In this document: positions 27,501-39,798 of the stretch, one piece after another
How the letters are laid out: every line of letters starts with the position of its first letter
Position numbering within the stretch: the stretch's first letter is position 1
From: Tenebrio molitor
Lineage: Eukaryota; Arthropoda; Insecta; Coleoptera; Tenebrionidae
Reading direction: 5' to 3'
Length of the DNA: 64,000 nt
Assembly (NCBI RefSeq): GCF_963966145.1
Contig: NC_091047.1
Location: forward strand, 5,704,001-5,768,000
Notes under the pieces: generated by a model
What the model was told of the DNA's origin: nothing
The model's input: only the letters and a program-made list of their open reading frames with translations
Databases searched by the model: none
Made by a program: the position numbers and the translations under genes

Positions 27501-29005
27501 TTGCCCAGGTGGGTTTTGTGTTTTTTGATCGATTGAAATTTAAGTGTGGCGGATTTAAGGTTCTACCATTTGAAAGCGTATTTCAAGTATGTCAAAGGAC
27601 ATGACTCTAAAGTCAAAGACTTGTTGAAAAAAGCAAGGAAGTGTGCGGAAAAATTTGGGAATACGTTAGAACTCGGCTGGATTGAACACTCGTTGAAAGT
27701 AAGTGGGGAATGAGGTGCAAAAAATCATCTAGTAGGGGTCATGTCTAACAGAGTTAGACTACACCGGTATCATTTCTGTAATTTATACAGGGTGTAGAAT
27801 GGATTTTGGTACATAGGCACTTTACGTGTAATAGTAAAAATCCCCGGATATTGGCTCCCCTAATTATTTTCCAACAAAACATTAAATACAAAACTTGTAG
27901 AGTAAAAAAAATTGTATCTAAATCCTTTTCTAATTATTTTCTAACACCTTCTGGTTCTGTTAGACAAGAAAAATTAAATATGAAAAATTTATCGATAAAA
28001 TAGTAATTGCCATGACTTCCGACAGCAATAAAATGCATTTTTTGACAAAACGCAACGAGTTCGATTTTCACCTCGGTTACACTTCACTGCTATCGCTATT
28101 TTGACAAATTCTTCAATTCTTTTTTCCATTATTGTGTACTTCCGGAAGATGTTAAAAAACAAAAAAAGTAAGAATTGGAAACCATTTTTAAAACTCTATA
28201 ACTTTTGTATTTAAGGCTTTGCTCTAAAATGATTAGGGGAGCCAATATCCGAGGATTTTTACTTTTACACGTAAAGTGCCTATGTACCAAAATCCATTCT
28301 ACACCCGGTATATATGTATACAGGGTGACCCAGAATGGATCTGCAAAATTTTAACCACGAGCTACTAGCTTCATGTAGAACTCGGGAAAAATATTTAAAA
28401 AATTTTATGTCAAAAAATAAAATGACATTTAATTTTTGAGGTACGATTTTTTTCATTGCTTTTAGTGTTCTACGTTGACCCACCATCTCGTAGGTAAAAT
28501 TTCGGCACATATTAAAAACACACCCTTCTATATCATATTTTATAAAATGTACGCCAATGCCTCTAGGAAATATGCTTTAAACCAAGAAAACCGCATTGGT
28601 GTACATTTTATAAAATAGTTTATACAAGGGTGTATTTTTAAAATGTACCGAAATTTTACCTACGAGGTTGTGGGACAACGTAGAAGAAGCAATTAAAAAA
28701 AATTCTACCTCAAAAATTAAATGTCATTTTATTTTTTGACAGAATTTTTTAAATATTTTTTCCGAGTTCTACATGAAGCCAATAGCTCGTGGTTAAAATT
28801 TTGCAGATCCATTTTTAGTCACCCTGTATACACTGCAGCTATAGTTGTGACATATTTTTAGGCTTGGACTAAAACTTTGCCAGCCATTGCTATCGACTTC
28901 TGGAAGGAACATTCGGAACCAGACAGCCTCCTTGATTTTCAGGACCTTGAAATCACTGCCGGAAGAATAGGATACTTTACTTTCCCTACGCCACTGTACA
29001 TTTAA
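21563..29005 (+). CDS. ADCY10-like: Soluble adenylyl cyclase, ADCY10-like, copy 1 (23 exons, 1727 aa)
   Basis: Converts ATP to cAMP. Family members are cytosolic or organellar and stimulated by bicarbonate and Ca2+. Exons: 21563-21575, 21622-21882, 21928-22203, 22252-22626, 22677-22896, 22943-23139, 23194-23428, 23553-23799, 23848-24090, 24145-24416, 24466-24618, 24668-24779, 24835-25102, 25149-25292, 25338-25549, 25594-25786, 25833-26431, 26480-26736, 26785-26987, 27039-27204, 27254-27508, 27560-27698, 28862-29005. All joins use GT-AG and keep frame. The C1 cyclase domain has metal-binding Asp89 (GDVSGFT) and Asp139 (GDVLKFSGDA), with Lys135. The C2 domain, about 382-510, has FGLRGLK and GHTLRREYT. 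A P-loop GEARQGKT lies at 574-581 and a Walker-B-like AIDDCEF at 698-704. The rest is the long helical C-terminal region. The start was chosen because ATG-ATG-GAA-GGA opens both paralogues. Length is close to human ADCY10 (about 1610). Intron 22 is swollen by two MITEs. No lesion seen. Confidence 0.93.
27785..28312. mobile_element. Foldback MITE in intron 22 of cyclase copy 1
   Basis: A 528 bp element starting 'tatacagggtgtagaatgg'. Its first ~95 bp return in inverted orientation at about 28225-28312, with only a few mismatches. For example, 'ggcactttacgtgtaa' at 27825 pairs with 'ttacacgtaaagtgcc' at 28264. There is no transposase. The matching intron of cyclase copy 2 is only 51 nt, so this insertion came after the gene duplication or was never shared. 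Confidence 0.85.
28317..28830. mobile_element. Second foldback MITE in the same intron, ~240 bp arms
   Basis: A 514 bp element bounded by 'tatacagggtgaccc' and, inverted, 'tcaccctgtata'. The arms are about 28317-28562 and 28594-28830 and are nearly reverse-complementary along their whole length, with a loop of only about 30 bp. It lies 4 bp from the neighbouring MITE and shares its TATACAGGGTG terminus, but the internal sequence is unrelated. A transcript crossing it could form a very long hairpin. Confidence 0.87.
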
Positions 29006-29296
29006 CAATTAAGAAATTTCCAAAAAGACAAAAAGTGTTTTCTTGAGTTGTCTACATAATCTTGACCTTCACAGAGAATTTATTTTTTACCATCTTATTT
29101 CTTTTTTTGTAACTTTCTGGCTCTTTCCTTCTCGTTTCTTTCAATACTTTAAACCACACTTTATTTCTTGCTGATTCTTCTTACTTCTCATATCAGTTTT
29201 TTTTTAATTCCTCTCTTCTCTAGAGAATCTCCTGATTTCTCCTTTCACACTTTGATTTGCTATTTTTAAATTTTAGTTCATGTTGTGCTGATTCAA

Positions 29297-29302
29297 AATA
29301 AA
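29297..29302 (+). terminator. Poly(A) signal AATAAA, cyclase copy 1
   Basis: First canonical AATAAA downstream of the stop codon, about 290 nt into the 3' untranslated region. It is the best candidate for transcript end formation. Nothing closer to the stop codon fits as well. Confidence 0.5.
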
Positions 29303-29582
29303 ATTTTATTTTGGAATATTTAACAGACTAGAAAAGAAAAGGATTATAAATAAAAAAAGACCGCACGACAGAAGTGGAAACTTCTAATGACGTTCGTAAT
29401 TGATTGTAAGTAATATACAGCGTGATCAACAATGACTGAGTGTGTTGGCAATGAAACGATTGAAAAATATTGATGTTTTTTTGTTTCGCAATTGGCACTG
29501 ACCGGATGTTTTAATTTGACACGACATTAAAACAATACCAACTCGTTCGCTCGGCTAAACTCGAACACACTCGAATGAGCCT

Positions 29583-29764
29583 GAGTGTGGTGCGCCTAAG
29601 GAAGTACGGTCTAAGCCTGATGGCCCGAGCCTGACGATTTGAGCGTGACGATTTTAGCGTGTCGCATCAAACTAATTCACTGCCCAGTGTGGTGCGCTTA
29701 AACTCCTAAAGAAGTACGGTCCGAGTCTGACGATTTGAGAGTGACGATTTAGCGTGTCGCATGA
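29583..29764. repeat. Imperfect tandem duplication, two ~80-100 bp units
   Basis: The unit 'agtgtggtgcgc ... aagtacggtc ... ctgacgatttgag ... tagcgtgtcgcat' occurs at 29583-29665 and again at 29686-29764, with small indels. No coding sense is apparent. It lies in the spacer downstream of cyclase copy 1. Confidence 0.75.
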
Positions 29765-30045
29765 AGTTTTCACTTCAAAAACCAAGTCCAGAGTACTGGT
29801 ATTTTGTATTTTGAAATAAAGAACACTTAACTAAATACCAAAGCATAAACTAAGCAATCAGGAACATATTTGATGGTAGGGGATCTAGCCTTTCATCTTT
29901 TTTTGTTCTTTTTTACCTTCTTTCCCTTTTTCTCTTGTTTATCGAACTTCGCTATAATTCTTTTCTCTTTTTCCTTTTCACTTATAATATAATTTATCTC
30001 TCTTTTACTCTTTTTGTCAAAAACTCTATAGAACGAAGTAGAATA

Positions 30046-32118
30046 TAAAGTCCATTCAAAAATCAAAAAACCTGTTGCTTTAGATTGGTAAAATTTAAAA
30101 AACCCTAGGTCAATATTTTTTCATACTATGTTGGTAACTATAGGCTCTGCCATTTCTATTGAAACACCACCTGTTGGATTTTTTTCTAAAATTTAGCAAT
30201 GTGTAACAGGTTTGGTTGGTTGTAAAACGGCTTTTAGTGAGAAATTTGAAATTTTGACATTTTCTAGTTCCTAAAACGTCAAAGCAAATCACTGTCAAAA
30301 TAAGTATGATAAATTGATAAATCAATGATCTAACTACACATTTAGCAATTATTTATCTCGTCGACGCATCGTGCATTCTTAATTAATTTAATATAAATGT
30401 CAATGGAAATCTAAAAATTTTACGCCTGCGAGCCCTACCACTACAAATGTGAGTGAGTGGTTTTTAGCGTGGTTATCTGTCGTGGTTAGTGTTCCTGCTG
30501 GAAGGTGGAAGGTAAAACCCAAGGGAAACTCAAAGAATTTTAATCAATGAACAAGGAATTTACAAAATCAAAGGACTGGCGCCAGGTTTGGCATCTTGAA
30601 GGATTTCGCCTCTCAGGTGTGATTGGATAATTCTGTAGGCGGTAATATCAGATACCTATCTGGAAAAAAAAATTGGGGTAATTGTTCACTTTAACTACTT
30701 CTGGAATTTTCGCGTTTTTTCTGGCTAGACAGCCTCAGAGGGTCCTCCTAGATCGTGTCCCACCATTGAAATCTTGTGCAAATGCCTTTTTTTAATCTCT
30801 TGTTGTATTTCAAGGTCGCGTCAAGGTCGCGCCAAGTCTTAGTATAACTAAAGGGTAAGGAAAATTTTCATTTGCACAAGGTTTGACTGGTGGGAAACGA
30901 TGTAGGAGGACGTCCTGAGGCTGTCTAGCCAGAAAAAACGCGGAAATTCCAGAAGTAGTTAAAGTGAACAATTACCAAAATTGGTATAATGGGGGTATCT
31001 AGGCAATGTGGGATAAGATTGTAAGGATAAAAAAAAAATCAGGAGTTTGAGGAACTCATAATTGAATGAATTGGGGAAAAGTTTAATTAAAAAAATAATT
31101 AATTTTGGTTTATTTCAATGTACTTATATGTATTAAGTATTTTAATAAACTACACTTGCTGAAATGCTTTTTCTATTGAATATTTCTTATACTGAAACCA
31201 CAGAGGATCGACGAAACTAACACGTAACCTCACTTTTCTGCCGTTAAAGTTAAATGAGTTATAATAATTAATAACAAATAAAACTGCACTTAAAGTTTAG
31301 CTGAAGAGATGAAAATCAAAGTTACAATTAATTCCAATTTAGAACAATAATTTAAGGCGTCCCCTCAAGGCGCATGTGCCAAGTGGCGTGTGATAAAAAG
31401 TGCGGGATTTAATTTTGATGTTATACCTAAATGTTAGCATTGTTAGCAAATGTAAATACGTTCTAAGCTGAAGACGCTGACGCTTTTTAGAATGATAAAA
31501 AAACACCTTTTTTAACTTACGGAAAAGATTTCTGAAATTTCAACACAAATTTTTCCGACTGACCACATTGGCTGACTTAAATGCAGTTTATTATATAATT
31601 AAATAAGAGTTCTCTTCATGTCAGCACGCATAAGGACTCGTTTTTTTTTCTATTTTGCTCTATTTTCGCGAAAAAACAATAAATTCTTGATAATTATTGG
31701 GTTATAATTGAATGAAAGACGCGTTGAGTCAAATATGACATGACATTCAACAAAAATCAAGATTGGCAATAATAGTCAAAAAATTACTAAACATATTTGC
31801 AGCGTTGCCAAACTGTCAATCAACAGGTGGTGTTTCAATAGAAATGGCAAAGCCTATATAAATTATGACATTCATTTGATTCAAAATAAAATTCAATTGC
31901 TTTGAATTTCGTTCATATTGTTTTATTAGCAGCACGTTTAATTTATTTATTGATTCTTATTATTTTTACTTAAACATGCTCGGAAAAACAAGACACTTAA
32001 TAAACATTTAACCTCAAAATTACAAGTCTCACCAAATTTTACACTACACAGCGTTGCCGATAGTAATTATTGAGGAAAATGGGACGTTGGTGGTTTTTTG
32101 ATTTTTGAATGGACTTTA
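30046..32118. mobile_element. 2.07 kb inverted-repeat transposon remnant
   Basis: A 27 bp sequence beginning 'taaagtccattcaaaaatc' at 30046-30072 is perfectly repeated in inverted orientation at 32092-32118. A second inner block at 30142-30176 pairs with 31821-31855 with one mismatch in 35. The symmetrical order of the blocks points to one element with long, partly decayed terminal repeats. No transposase reading frame survives inside. The superfamily is undetermined. Confidence 0.7.
30673..30984. mobile_element. 312 bp foldback MITE nested in the 2.07 kb element
   Basis: The left arm at about 30673-30785 contains 'ggctagacagcctcag'. The right arm at about 30868-30984 contains 'ctgaggctgtctagcc'. 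Both arms run about 115 bp with few mismatches, around a short centre. It lies wholly within the larger inverted-repeat element, so it inserted later. Confidence 0.82.
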
Positions 32119-32768
32119 GACGAAAACACGAAAAGCAAAGGAAGAGAAAAGAATAAATTATGCGAAGAACAAAAAGATTGAAGTGAAAAGGACCAAAGAG
32201 TAAAAAATGAATGGTACAAGAAATAAACGTCAAAAGAAAAAAAATGCATTTTTGATTTCTTTATTGTCTATTTCGCTTCTTTGCTCAACATCTCTTTTTT
32301 ACATATTTTCTTCTTCTCCAATTTTATTTTATTTCATTCATTCCTTTTTTGTCCATTGACTTCATGTAGCATTTTTCCCCATTTCTTTAGTTCCACTTTA
32401 CCTTCATCCTTAATTTTATCTAAACCTTCTTCAAGTACAGCACTACTCATAAATTGCATTATTAAGAGTGTGCAGTGTTATGTTTAAAATTCGTTTATCA
32501 TTGTAATGGAGATAACGAGAGCGGAAATGGTTCAAATAGAGCAAATAATTAGACAAAACAAGCAGACCGTTGACCTTTGCACAATTAGTAAACAAATTTG
32601 CGACTCTCGTTTAGATAAGAACGACACTCAACTGTTTCCCAATGCGTCCTTGAACAACAAAATCATATTTATTTACTAGCGACTTGTCATTGTCACACGA
32701 AATTAAATTGCCAATATTTGGCGGAGTTTTTGATTGTATTGAACTTTGTTAACAAGAAATCAGTCAAG

Positions 32769-35700
32769 ATGATGGAAGGAAGTGAGTCCCGCATCGGTTC
32801 AATCCATCTGTTTTGTAAAAAAAATTGTAGTGACTCAATTGGGGCAGGAGGAGTACATCTGGGCTATGCGGACGAGCTCTTACAGAGCATCGGATACAGA
32901 CCTGTGGAAGGACAGACGCTCGTTACGCTCTTCGTCGCAGATGAGGAAGAAATCCAAGAGCGTGTTAGACACGTCGATGGGTGACCGCCAGACGAAGGTG
33001 ATGGCGTCTTTGGTCCCCGACGAGGTCATCTACAACTTGAACGACTACAGCCACAGGCAGTACGACGCGTGCTTCCTCTTTGGGGATGTTTCCGGTAACT
33101 AGAGGCAAAGCAATTGGGCGATAACTCAGTTTGCGTTAGGCTTCACCGAACTGTGCGAGAAATACACCAAGACTGGCATCTCTGGTCCGTCGAGGATGAC
33201 CCAAGTACTGAACAAGTACTTGGGGTCCATGGTGCAAGAGGTGATGTCGCACAGCGGGGACGTTTTGAAATTCTCCGGAGACGCCTTCCTCGCCATTTTC
33301 AAATCGTCGGAAAGCGAGACCATGCGCGACGCCGTCCACGAGGCCTTGGACTGCGCCCTCATCATCCAGAAGAACTACGGGTCGTACCTGACCGACGTAG
33401 GCGTCATCATCAGAGGTACCCACCACCGGTTTGTCTTTTGTCCCATTAACGGTGAGTTCAAGTGAAACTGGCGATCTCCGCCGGACTCGTCACTTTCGCT
33501 CTGATCGGAGACAACACCACGTCCCATTACGTGGTAGTGGGGAAGCCCATATGGGACGTGAAAGCCGCCGAGAGCATCAGCAGCGCTGGCGACATAGTGG
33601 TGGCGCCAGCTGCTTGGCACTACGTCAACACCAACGAGTACCTCTTCCAAGAGATGTCCGACAACGTCCACGTCAAGATCATCGGCGTGGGTCCCAACTG
33701 GCGCAGCGTCCAGAAGAACGTGCGCCAACAGAAAGTACAAGACCGGGCCGAAGAAGTTCTCAGTCAGGATGACGACTCCTCCCAGAGCGACGTCCTCAGC
33801 GAGATCACCCAAGAAGGAATGGACGAGTTTTCTCGTACGTTGACCAAACCTGTAGAAACTTGTCTGATCTGGGGGTCTTAGTGAGGCCAGCTGTCAACAC
33901 GGCGGTCCGACTCAAGATCAAAGAAGCTCTCAGACGATTCATCATAGCTCCTGTGATGAAGAGCATCGACATGGACGAGCCTTTCGAGTACTTGACCGAA
34001 ATGAGACAAGCTGTTATCGTCTTCATCAACGTCATCTCCTACAAGCTCGAGACTGAAGACACGGTGACCTTGGCAGACCGCACCTACAAAACCGTGTGCA
34101 GGTTTCTCTCGAGAAGGAGTCGAGGTGCTTGTCAAAACCATGTGCTTGCAGTGTAGTCGACAAAATGAAAGGCTGTGTCAACAAGGTTTCGCTCTTCGAC
34201 AAAGATCTCATGTTCGTCGTCATATTTGGTCTGCGCGGCCTCAAACATGAGCTGGAGTGTCAAGTCGCCTTGAAGTGTGCGAAAGAGTGTCACAACGCCA
34301 TCACCAAACTTCCTGGAGTTTTGTCGACCTCGATTGGAGTCACTACTGGTACAGCAGTTTGGTGTGTTGCCCAAAACTGTAAATTGATTCTAGGCAAGAC
34401 TTATTGTGGAGTTTTCGGACACACTCTTCGACGGGAGTACACTGTCATCAGTCTCATCGTCAACAAGGCAGCTAGATTGATGGTGGCCTACAAGGGTAAA
34501 GTGACTTGCGACAGAGAAACTTTCTTGCACAGCAAACTAGAAGCGAGACACTTTATCCTGCAAGAACACAAACCCTTGAAGGGAATCTCTCATCCTGGAC
34601 CAGTCTACGAATTTGTAGAAGCTGAAATGTACATTCTACATCTGGCAGTTAATTCCATCAAGTGTAGAAATGTTCAAAATTGATGGAGTTAGCTTCTGGA
34701 GAGATCTTTGTAACTGTTGACTGACGTTTGTAGAGACCACGACGTCGTTCAACGCATAAACGCTTGTCCCCTCTTGGGGAGGACAGAAAAGCTGAAACTG
34801 TACAAACGTCTTTTGGAAACATATTTCACCGCAACGAACACCAACGAGCAACAGTACAAGATGTTGTTGATAAAAGGCGAAGCTCGCCAAGGGAAATCTC
34901 GTCTGTTGGACGAAATCGTCTACATAACTCCGCCTGAGATACTAGTTAATAAATTTACGTTAACCGAGAAGGACCTGAAGGTATTGCTTGTAGGTTGTGA
35001 AAAGCTTGCACCACATTTTGATCGTTTTTAAAGATGCCGTACCAGACCATAAGGTTGATATTCAACGTCCCTCTGTCCATACAAAAAGACTCTTCGTCAA
35101 AAGAGAAAGAACAAAAACTGCTGACGATGTTGAAGAGAATCAAAGTTCCAGATTTGATGTGCGTGTTCAATCATGTGTTTGGTGTCAATTTCAAAAACTC
35201 GGAGCTGTACATGTCGCTCAACGAAGACGCGAGGAAAGTGGCGCTGAAGAAAATGATCAAGCAGCTGTGTTACGCCGTAAGAATGGTTTGTTGGAATAAG
35301 TCCAAGAGAAACAACGGCGCTTGTTGACTCTTCTCTTGGGTTTGTTGTCCAATCATTTTGACCAGAGCATCTCGATGTCTTTCGTGGTGTTGCACTTTCT
35401 CGATTTTGCAGTGTTTCGTAAAGATCTGGGTGCTCGCCATGGACGACTGCGAGTACATTGACCAAGAGTCTTGGGAAGTGTTGAGCACCTTGTTTGACAT
35501 CAACACCGTTTTCATTGTTGCCACCATGGCGCGCGACAAGCTTCTCAAAGTAACTAGTCTATCGAAGATTTTGAACGACGCACGGGTCAAGACAGTTTAC
35601 CTCCATGCGATAGAACGGTGGTACTTGGGAGCTCTGGCTTGTCAAATTTTGGACGTTTACGCAATTTCTCCAGAGTTGGAAAAGTGAGCAGTTTGGGTTG

Positions 35701-38700
35701 TTCTTGTAGGGGAATAATCGAGCGGGTTGTAGTGCCATCCAGACCAGGAGCAACGGCAATCCCGGCTGGATCGAGAGCTTCCTCATAAGCTTGATCCAAG
35801 ACGAAGCGTTGTACATTTTGAAAGCGACCATAACGGAAATCAACGATTTGGGTTTGGTGTGTCCTCCTCTTTACATGATGGCGAGGTGACTGTCAGGGCA
35901 TGTCGGTGATGATTACGTAATGTGGTGTTTGCAGGTTGACTTCCGATGAGACTCACAAGTGGCAACACATAATGGAGGAGAGAAGGCCTTCGATGGACTC
36001 AATAGCGGAACAAGACTACTGGAAGAGATACATCGACAGTTGTCGAGTAACCACAGAGTTGTCCTGCTCGTGTGTCATAACTATAGTCCTGTTCCTAGGA
36101 CAGCTATCTTAACGTGACCATCAGAGAGCAAATGGAGGCCATAAGCAAAGGAGCCAAAGTACCGATTTGCGTGATCGCGCCGAATTTCCACGTCGGAGAC
36201 GAAGAAGTTGAACTGTCTATGGACGCCATCATTTTGAAGACTTTCGACTCCCTAAACTTCTTCGAGCAGCTGCTGGTCAAGTGCAGCGCCATTTTGGGCA
36301 ACCAGTTTCTTCGAGAGATGTTGCTGTACGTGATGTCGGCATCAGAACCGAGGAAGGCGGCTTTAGGTGAGGTCACCTCTTGTTGGTCCAACCAAAACTG
36401 GTGATTTTCAGCCGTCCAAAAGCTGTTCGAGATCAGGGTGTTGACCTGTGCGAAAGGCGACTTCTTGGAGGGAGGCACGAGCGTCTTCCGGGAGAGGTTG
36501 CTCAACCCCAACGACGAATCAGGTCTGAAGTGTCAATGCAGAGGGATCAAGATCGATGGTGAGGTGTTGACGGTGGCTCGAGCACGATGAAAACTCGTCG
36601 CTTTCAGAGACTTGTGCTGATCTTCCTAGATACGCTTCGTGTGGTTATTTGCAGTTTCGGTCGTCGCTCTTCCGCGACATAACTTACAATCTGCTGACGG
36701 ACAACCAGAAGAAGGAGTTCCACTCGAGAGCCATCAGGTACTTGGAGAGGGAAACGCGTAAGTGTAAGGCTTGCGGGAACGGCTTCTTCGACCGAATCTT
36801 GGGCACCAGGCACGATAAGGTCAGAGAGCTGCTTCATCTGTTGGCAAAACGACTTTTCGTTTCTTCGTCAGGACTTTCTGTTCGCTAGAGACAAGCAAAA
36901 ACGCGCGATCTCCATGAGCACTTCTATGGAGACCACGAGCGTGAGTCGGCGCAGTTCTTGGCACAGCTCCTCCCAGCACTCCTCCTTGACCGCGAGGAGG
37001 TCGAAAGTCGACGAGAAATCGATCGCGTCGTTCCCGAGTCAGATCTACGGCGAAAACAAAGGCAACACTTTTGGCTTGTGGTGGTTGGTGACAAAACGTT
37101 TGGTTTCAGGCGAAAAAGCCTACCACGCGATCTTCGGCATCACCATCATCAACAAGCTGAAGAACAGTTTCTCTCTAACGAGAGCCTTCTCGTCGGAGGA
37201 CTTCACCGACTGCCAGTGCAACCTGATCCTGGCAACGACCTACGCGCAACTGATCGAACACTGCAACGGCGCCGGCGAACTCAACAAAGTGATCGAGGCG
37301 ATGATGGAGTACGCTTTCATCTGCATCATCTGCTCCAACATCCCGCTCGCCATCCGAGTCCTGAACGAGTCGCTGGACGTGCTGAAGAAGAAGGCCACGG
37401 AGCGGTCCGAAAACGTGTGGAAGCTGGCGCTGATTCGCGCGAAGATCTTCATCCTGTTGGGGTACTCTCGTCTAGAGCTGGGCCACATAGACGAGGCCTT
37501 CAGCAGCCTCCACAGAGCGCTGGCCGAATACGGAATCACCTTCCCGAAAGGCCTCTCCAAGAAGATGTTGACTTGTGCGCACGAGTTCAGACACTTCTTC
37601 GGCTTCTACGTGTTCCCCAAGATACTGACCAAACACCTGGATCATTGGGACACGGTGTTCGCCAACAACTTGTCCGAATGTCTGTCGCATATGTGCGCCC
37701 TCTACATGGTCGGTGAGACGTTGTCGAGTTGACTTCATTGCAGGGAGTTTTGCAGATCAGAGAGCAGTGGGCTAACGCCGAAATGGCGGCAAGTTGGGCG
37801 CTGACCAAGTCGTTACAGTCTTTCAGTGACTTCCAAGTGATTTGTACAGCTTGTGCGAACATGCTGCACGTGGCCCAACACTTCGAAAGGTGGAATATGT
37901 GCGTAGCTCTGGAAGTACACGCTTTGAGGTTGTGCCACCTGAAGAAAGCCACGGTAGATGCGGAAGACCTCAAATCCGTGGCCAAACTCTACGGTGTCAT
38001 CTTCACCTCCAGGTAATCAAAAGTTTTGTCACTGGACGTGTTTAAAACGGAACGCTTTGAGAAAGATTGTACCGGTCCAATACGGAGAAGGCCATCCACA
38101 TAGGATACATAGTGTTGAGGTTGTGCTCTTCGATTCGCGCGACCAAGATCATTCTGCCTCTGTTGCCGCTCTTGCTGCACAGTCTTCTGTTGGGCAAGCA
38201 CTTCAACAACGCCTTCTCCATCTTGCAAGAACTTGAAGTTTTCGCCGACGAAGATTCGGACAGTTCAGGTAGGACTGACTCCATAGAAATGACAAAAATT
38301 TTGCAATTGATTTTAAAGGGAAGGTTTGGTATTTTGCTCTTTGCGTGGGTTTACAACTGGAAACTGGTTATTCTCTCGTGCCTTACCACGTGTGCGAGAA
38401 TTTTTACCAGGTCGAAGGAGAGAGTTGGGTGACCATCAGAGATCCAGACGCGAGAAAAAGATTTTTCACAGTGATGTGGCTGTGGTAAGTCACCAGAGAG
38501 TTTCGAAATCGTTTCTAAACATTTTGTAAGGTGTATAAGAAATGAAAAGTGGGAGGCAGCGTCCATTTGGTGTCTCAAAACCAGCGACTTTATGATCGTC
38601 GAAGAGAAAGACACTCTAGCTAACAAAATCACAGGTTTGTATTTGCTCGAAGGGTTGATTTTGTTTTTGGTGTGGAAGTTGGACAGGAGGAACATCAAAG

Positions 38701-39167
38701 CGGTTATCAGAACTCAACAGGAGATAAAACAGCTGCTTAAAGCGCTTGAAAAGGCTGCAAGGACGTCGAAGGTCATCTTGCCCAGGTGAGGGCCAGGCTG
38801 TGGTGATGGAAGTGAATCAGTGGGTTTTTTAAGGTTTTACCACCTGAAAGCGTATTACAAGTACGTGAAAAGATTCGACTCGAAGGTTACCGATTTGTTG
38901 AATAAGGCGGTGGAAACTGCGACGAAATGCGGCAACGAACTCGAAATTGCGTGGATTGAACACTCGACGAAAGTAAGTGGCTCACTGCAAAAAAATCTTT
39001 CGTAACAATTTTTTTTATTTGAGGCTTGGAACAAGACGCTGCCGCCTATTGCTATGGACTTTTGGAAGGAACATTCGGAAGCTGACAATCTGCTAGATTT
39101 TCAAGATATCGAGATGGGGGGAGCCAAGATAGGATTTTTTACTCTACCCACTCCTGTCTATATGTGA
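32769..39167 (+). CDS. ADCY10-like: Soluble adenylyl cyclase, ADCY10-like, copy 2 (23 exons, 1727 aa)
   Basis: Tandem paralogue of the gene at 21563. Exons: 32769-32781, 32831-33094, 33140-33415, 33463-33834, 33882-34101, 34152-34348, 34394-34628, 34734-34980, 35034-35276, 35412-35683, 35733-35885, 35935-36046, 36099-36366, 36412-36558, 36608-36819, 36872-37061, 37110-37708, 37756-38012, 38066-38268, 38319-38484, 38531-38785, 38834-38972, 39024-39167. Exon number and every intron phase match copy 1. Metal Asp90 and Asp140, Lys136 and P-loop GEARQGKS (574-581) are present, so it looks catalytically competent. The residue aligned with human Arg176 is Lys218. Intron 16 (37062-37109) would need a GC donor, and it is also in frame without a stop, so it may be retained. 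Otherwise no lesions. Acts as an ATP-to-cAMP cyclase. Division of labour with copy 1 cannot be read from the sequence. Confidence 0.93.
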
Positions 39168-39287
39168 AACCCTTCAAGATTATTTATTATCTAGAGATAT
39201 TTTGAGTGACGGGATTTATTCTAAAATCGCTTATTTGAACTATAGAAACTTTGAGGGTAATTTGTAACAAAAGTGTGGCGAGAGTGT

Positions 39288-39293
39288 AATAAA
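39288..39293 (+). terminator. Poly(A) signal AATAAA, cyclase copy 2
   Basis: Canonical AATAAA about 120 nt after the stop codon, in AT-rich sequence. It is the most likely end of the cyclase copy 2 transcript. The 39300-39798 spacer after it shows no gene, repeat pair or structured element that I can recognise. Confidence 0.65.
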
Positions 39294-39798
39294 TTTATAA
39301 AATAAGTGACTTAACTAATTGTTGGGAATGAGATTTTCGGTGTAGGTTTTAGAGGCCATTGTGAAAATAGGTTGACAAAATTTGCAGACAAAACACAGAG
39401 ACTGTTGACCTAGAACAGGTTTATAAATAAAACGAACGACCCTGTGCAAAAATAGATTGGTGAATAAAAAAAGATGTTCCATAATTACGACATGAACTAG
39501 GATTTAAATAAGTATGTTATACAAGGACGAATTTATCCAATTGCAGAAGCTATTCCTTGCGAATGTGCGAATCTTCATGAGCACTTGAGCAGACTCTACA
39601 TTTAGAGTAAATGTAAAAAAAAATTGTATCATGAGAGAATATTATTTTAAATCGATTAATGAAATGCGAATGCGAACAATGTTAACCGATGTCCCAATTT
39701 TCCTCATCGAGTTATAAGTAGATTTATTGTTATATTGTTGTCGTTGGGTCAAAAGAACTACGGGTGTTTTTGAGGTTATGTTGTTCGACTGGACGAAA

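Larger units (their letters stand above)
29006..32768. other. Spacer between the two cyclase genes
   Basis: It holds the 3' UTR of copy 1, pyrimidine-rich tracts near 29060-29260, a small tandem duplication, and a 2.1 kb inverted-repeat element with a nested foldback element. The weak inverted similarity around that element extends outward to about 29890 and 32260. From about 32260 to 32768 the DNA is T-rich and then becomes mixed. This last part should contain the promoter of cyclase copy 2, but I see no strong core-promoter motif. No open reading frame here looks genuine. Confidence 0.6.

Noticed and set aside
37709..37743. Alternative acceptor for exon 18 of cyclase copy 2
   Set aside because: An AG at 37743 would also keep frame and add four residues, but 37756 aligns exactly with copy 1. 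I kept 37756 and note that both could be used.
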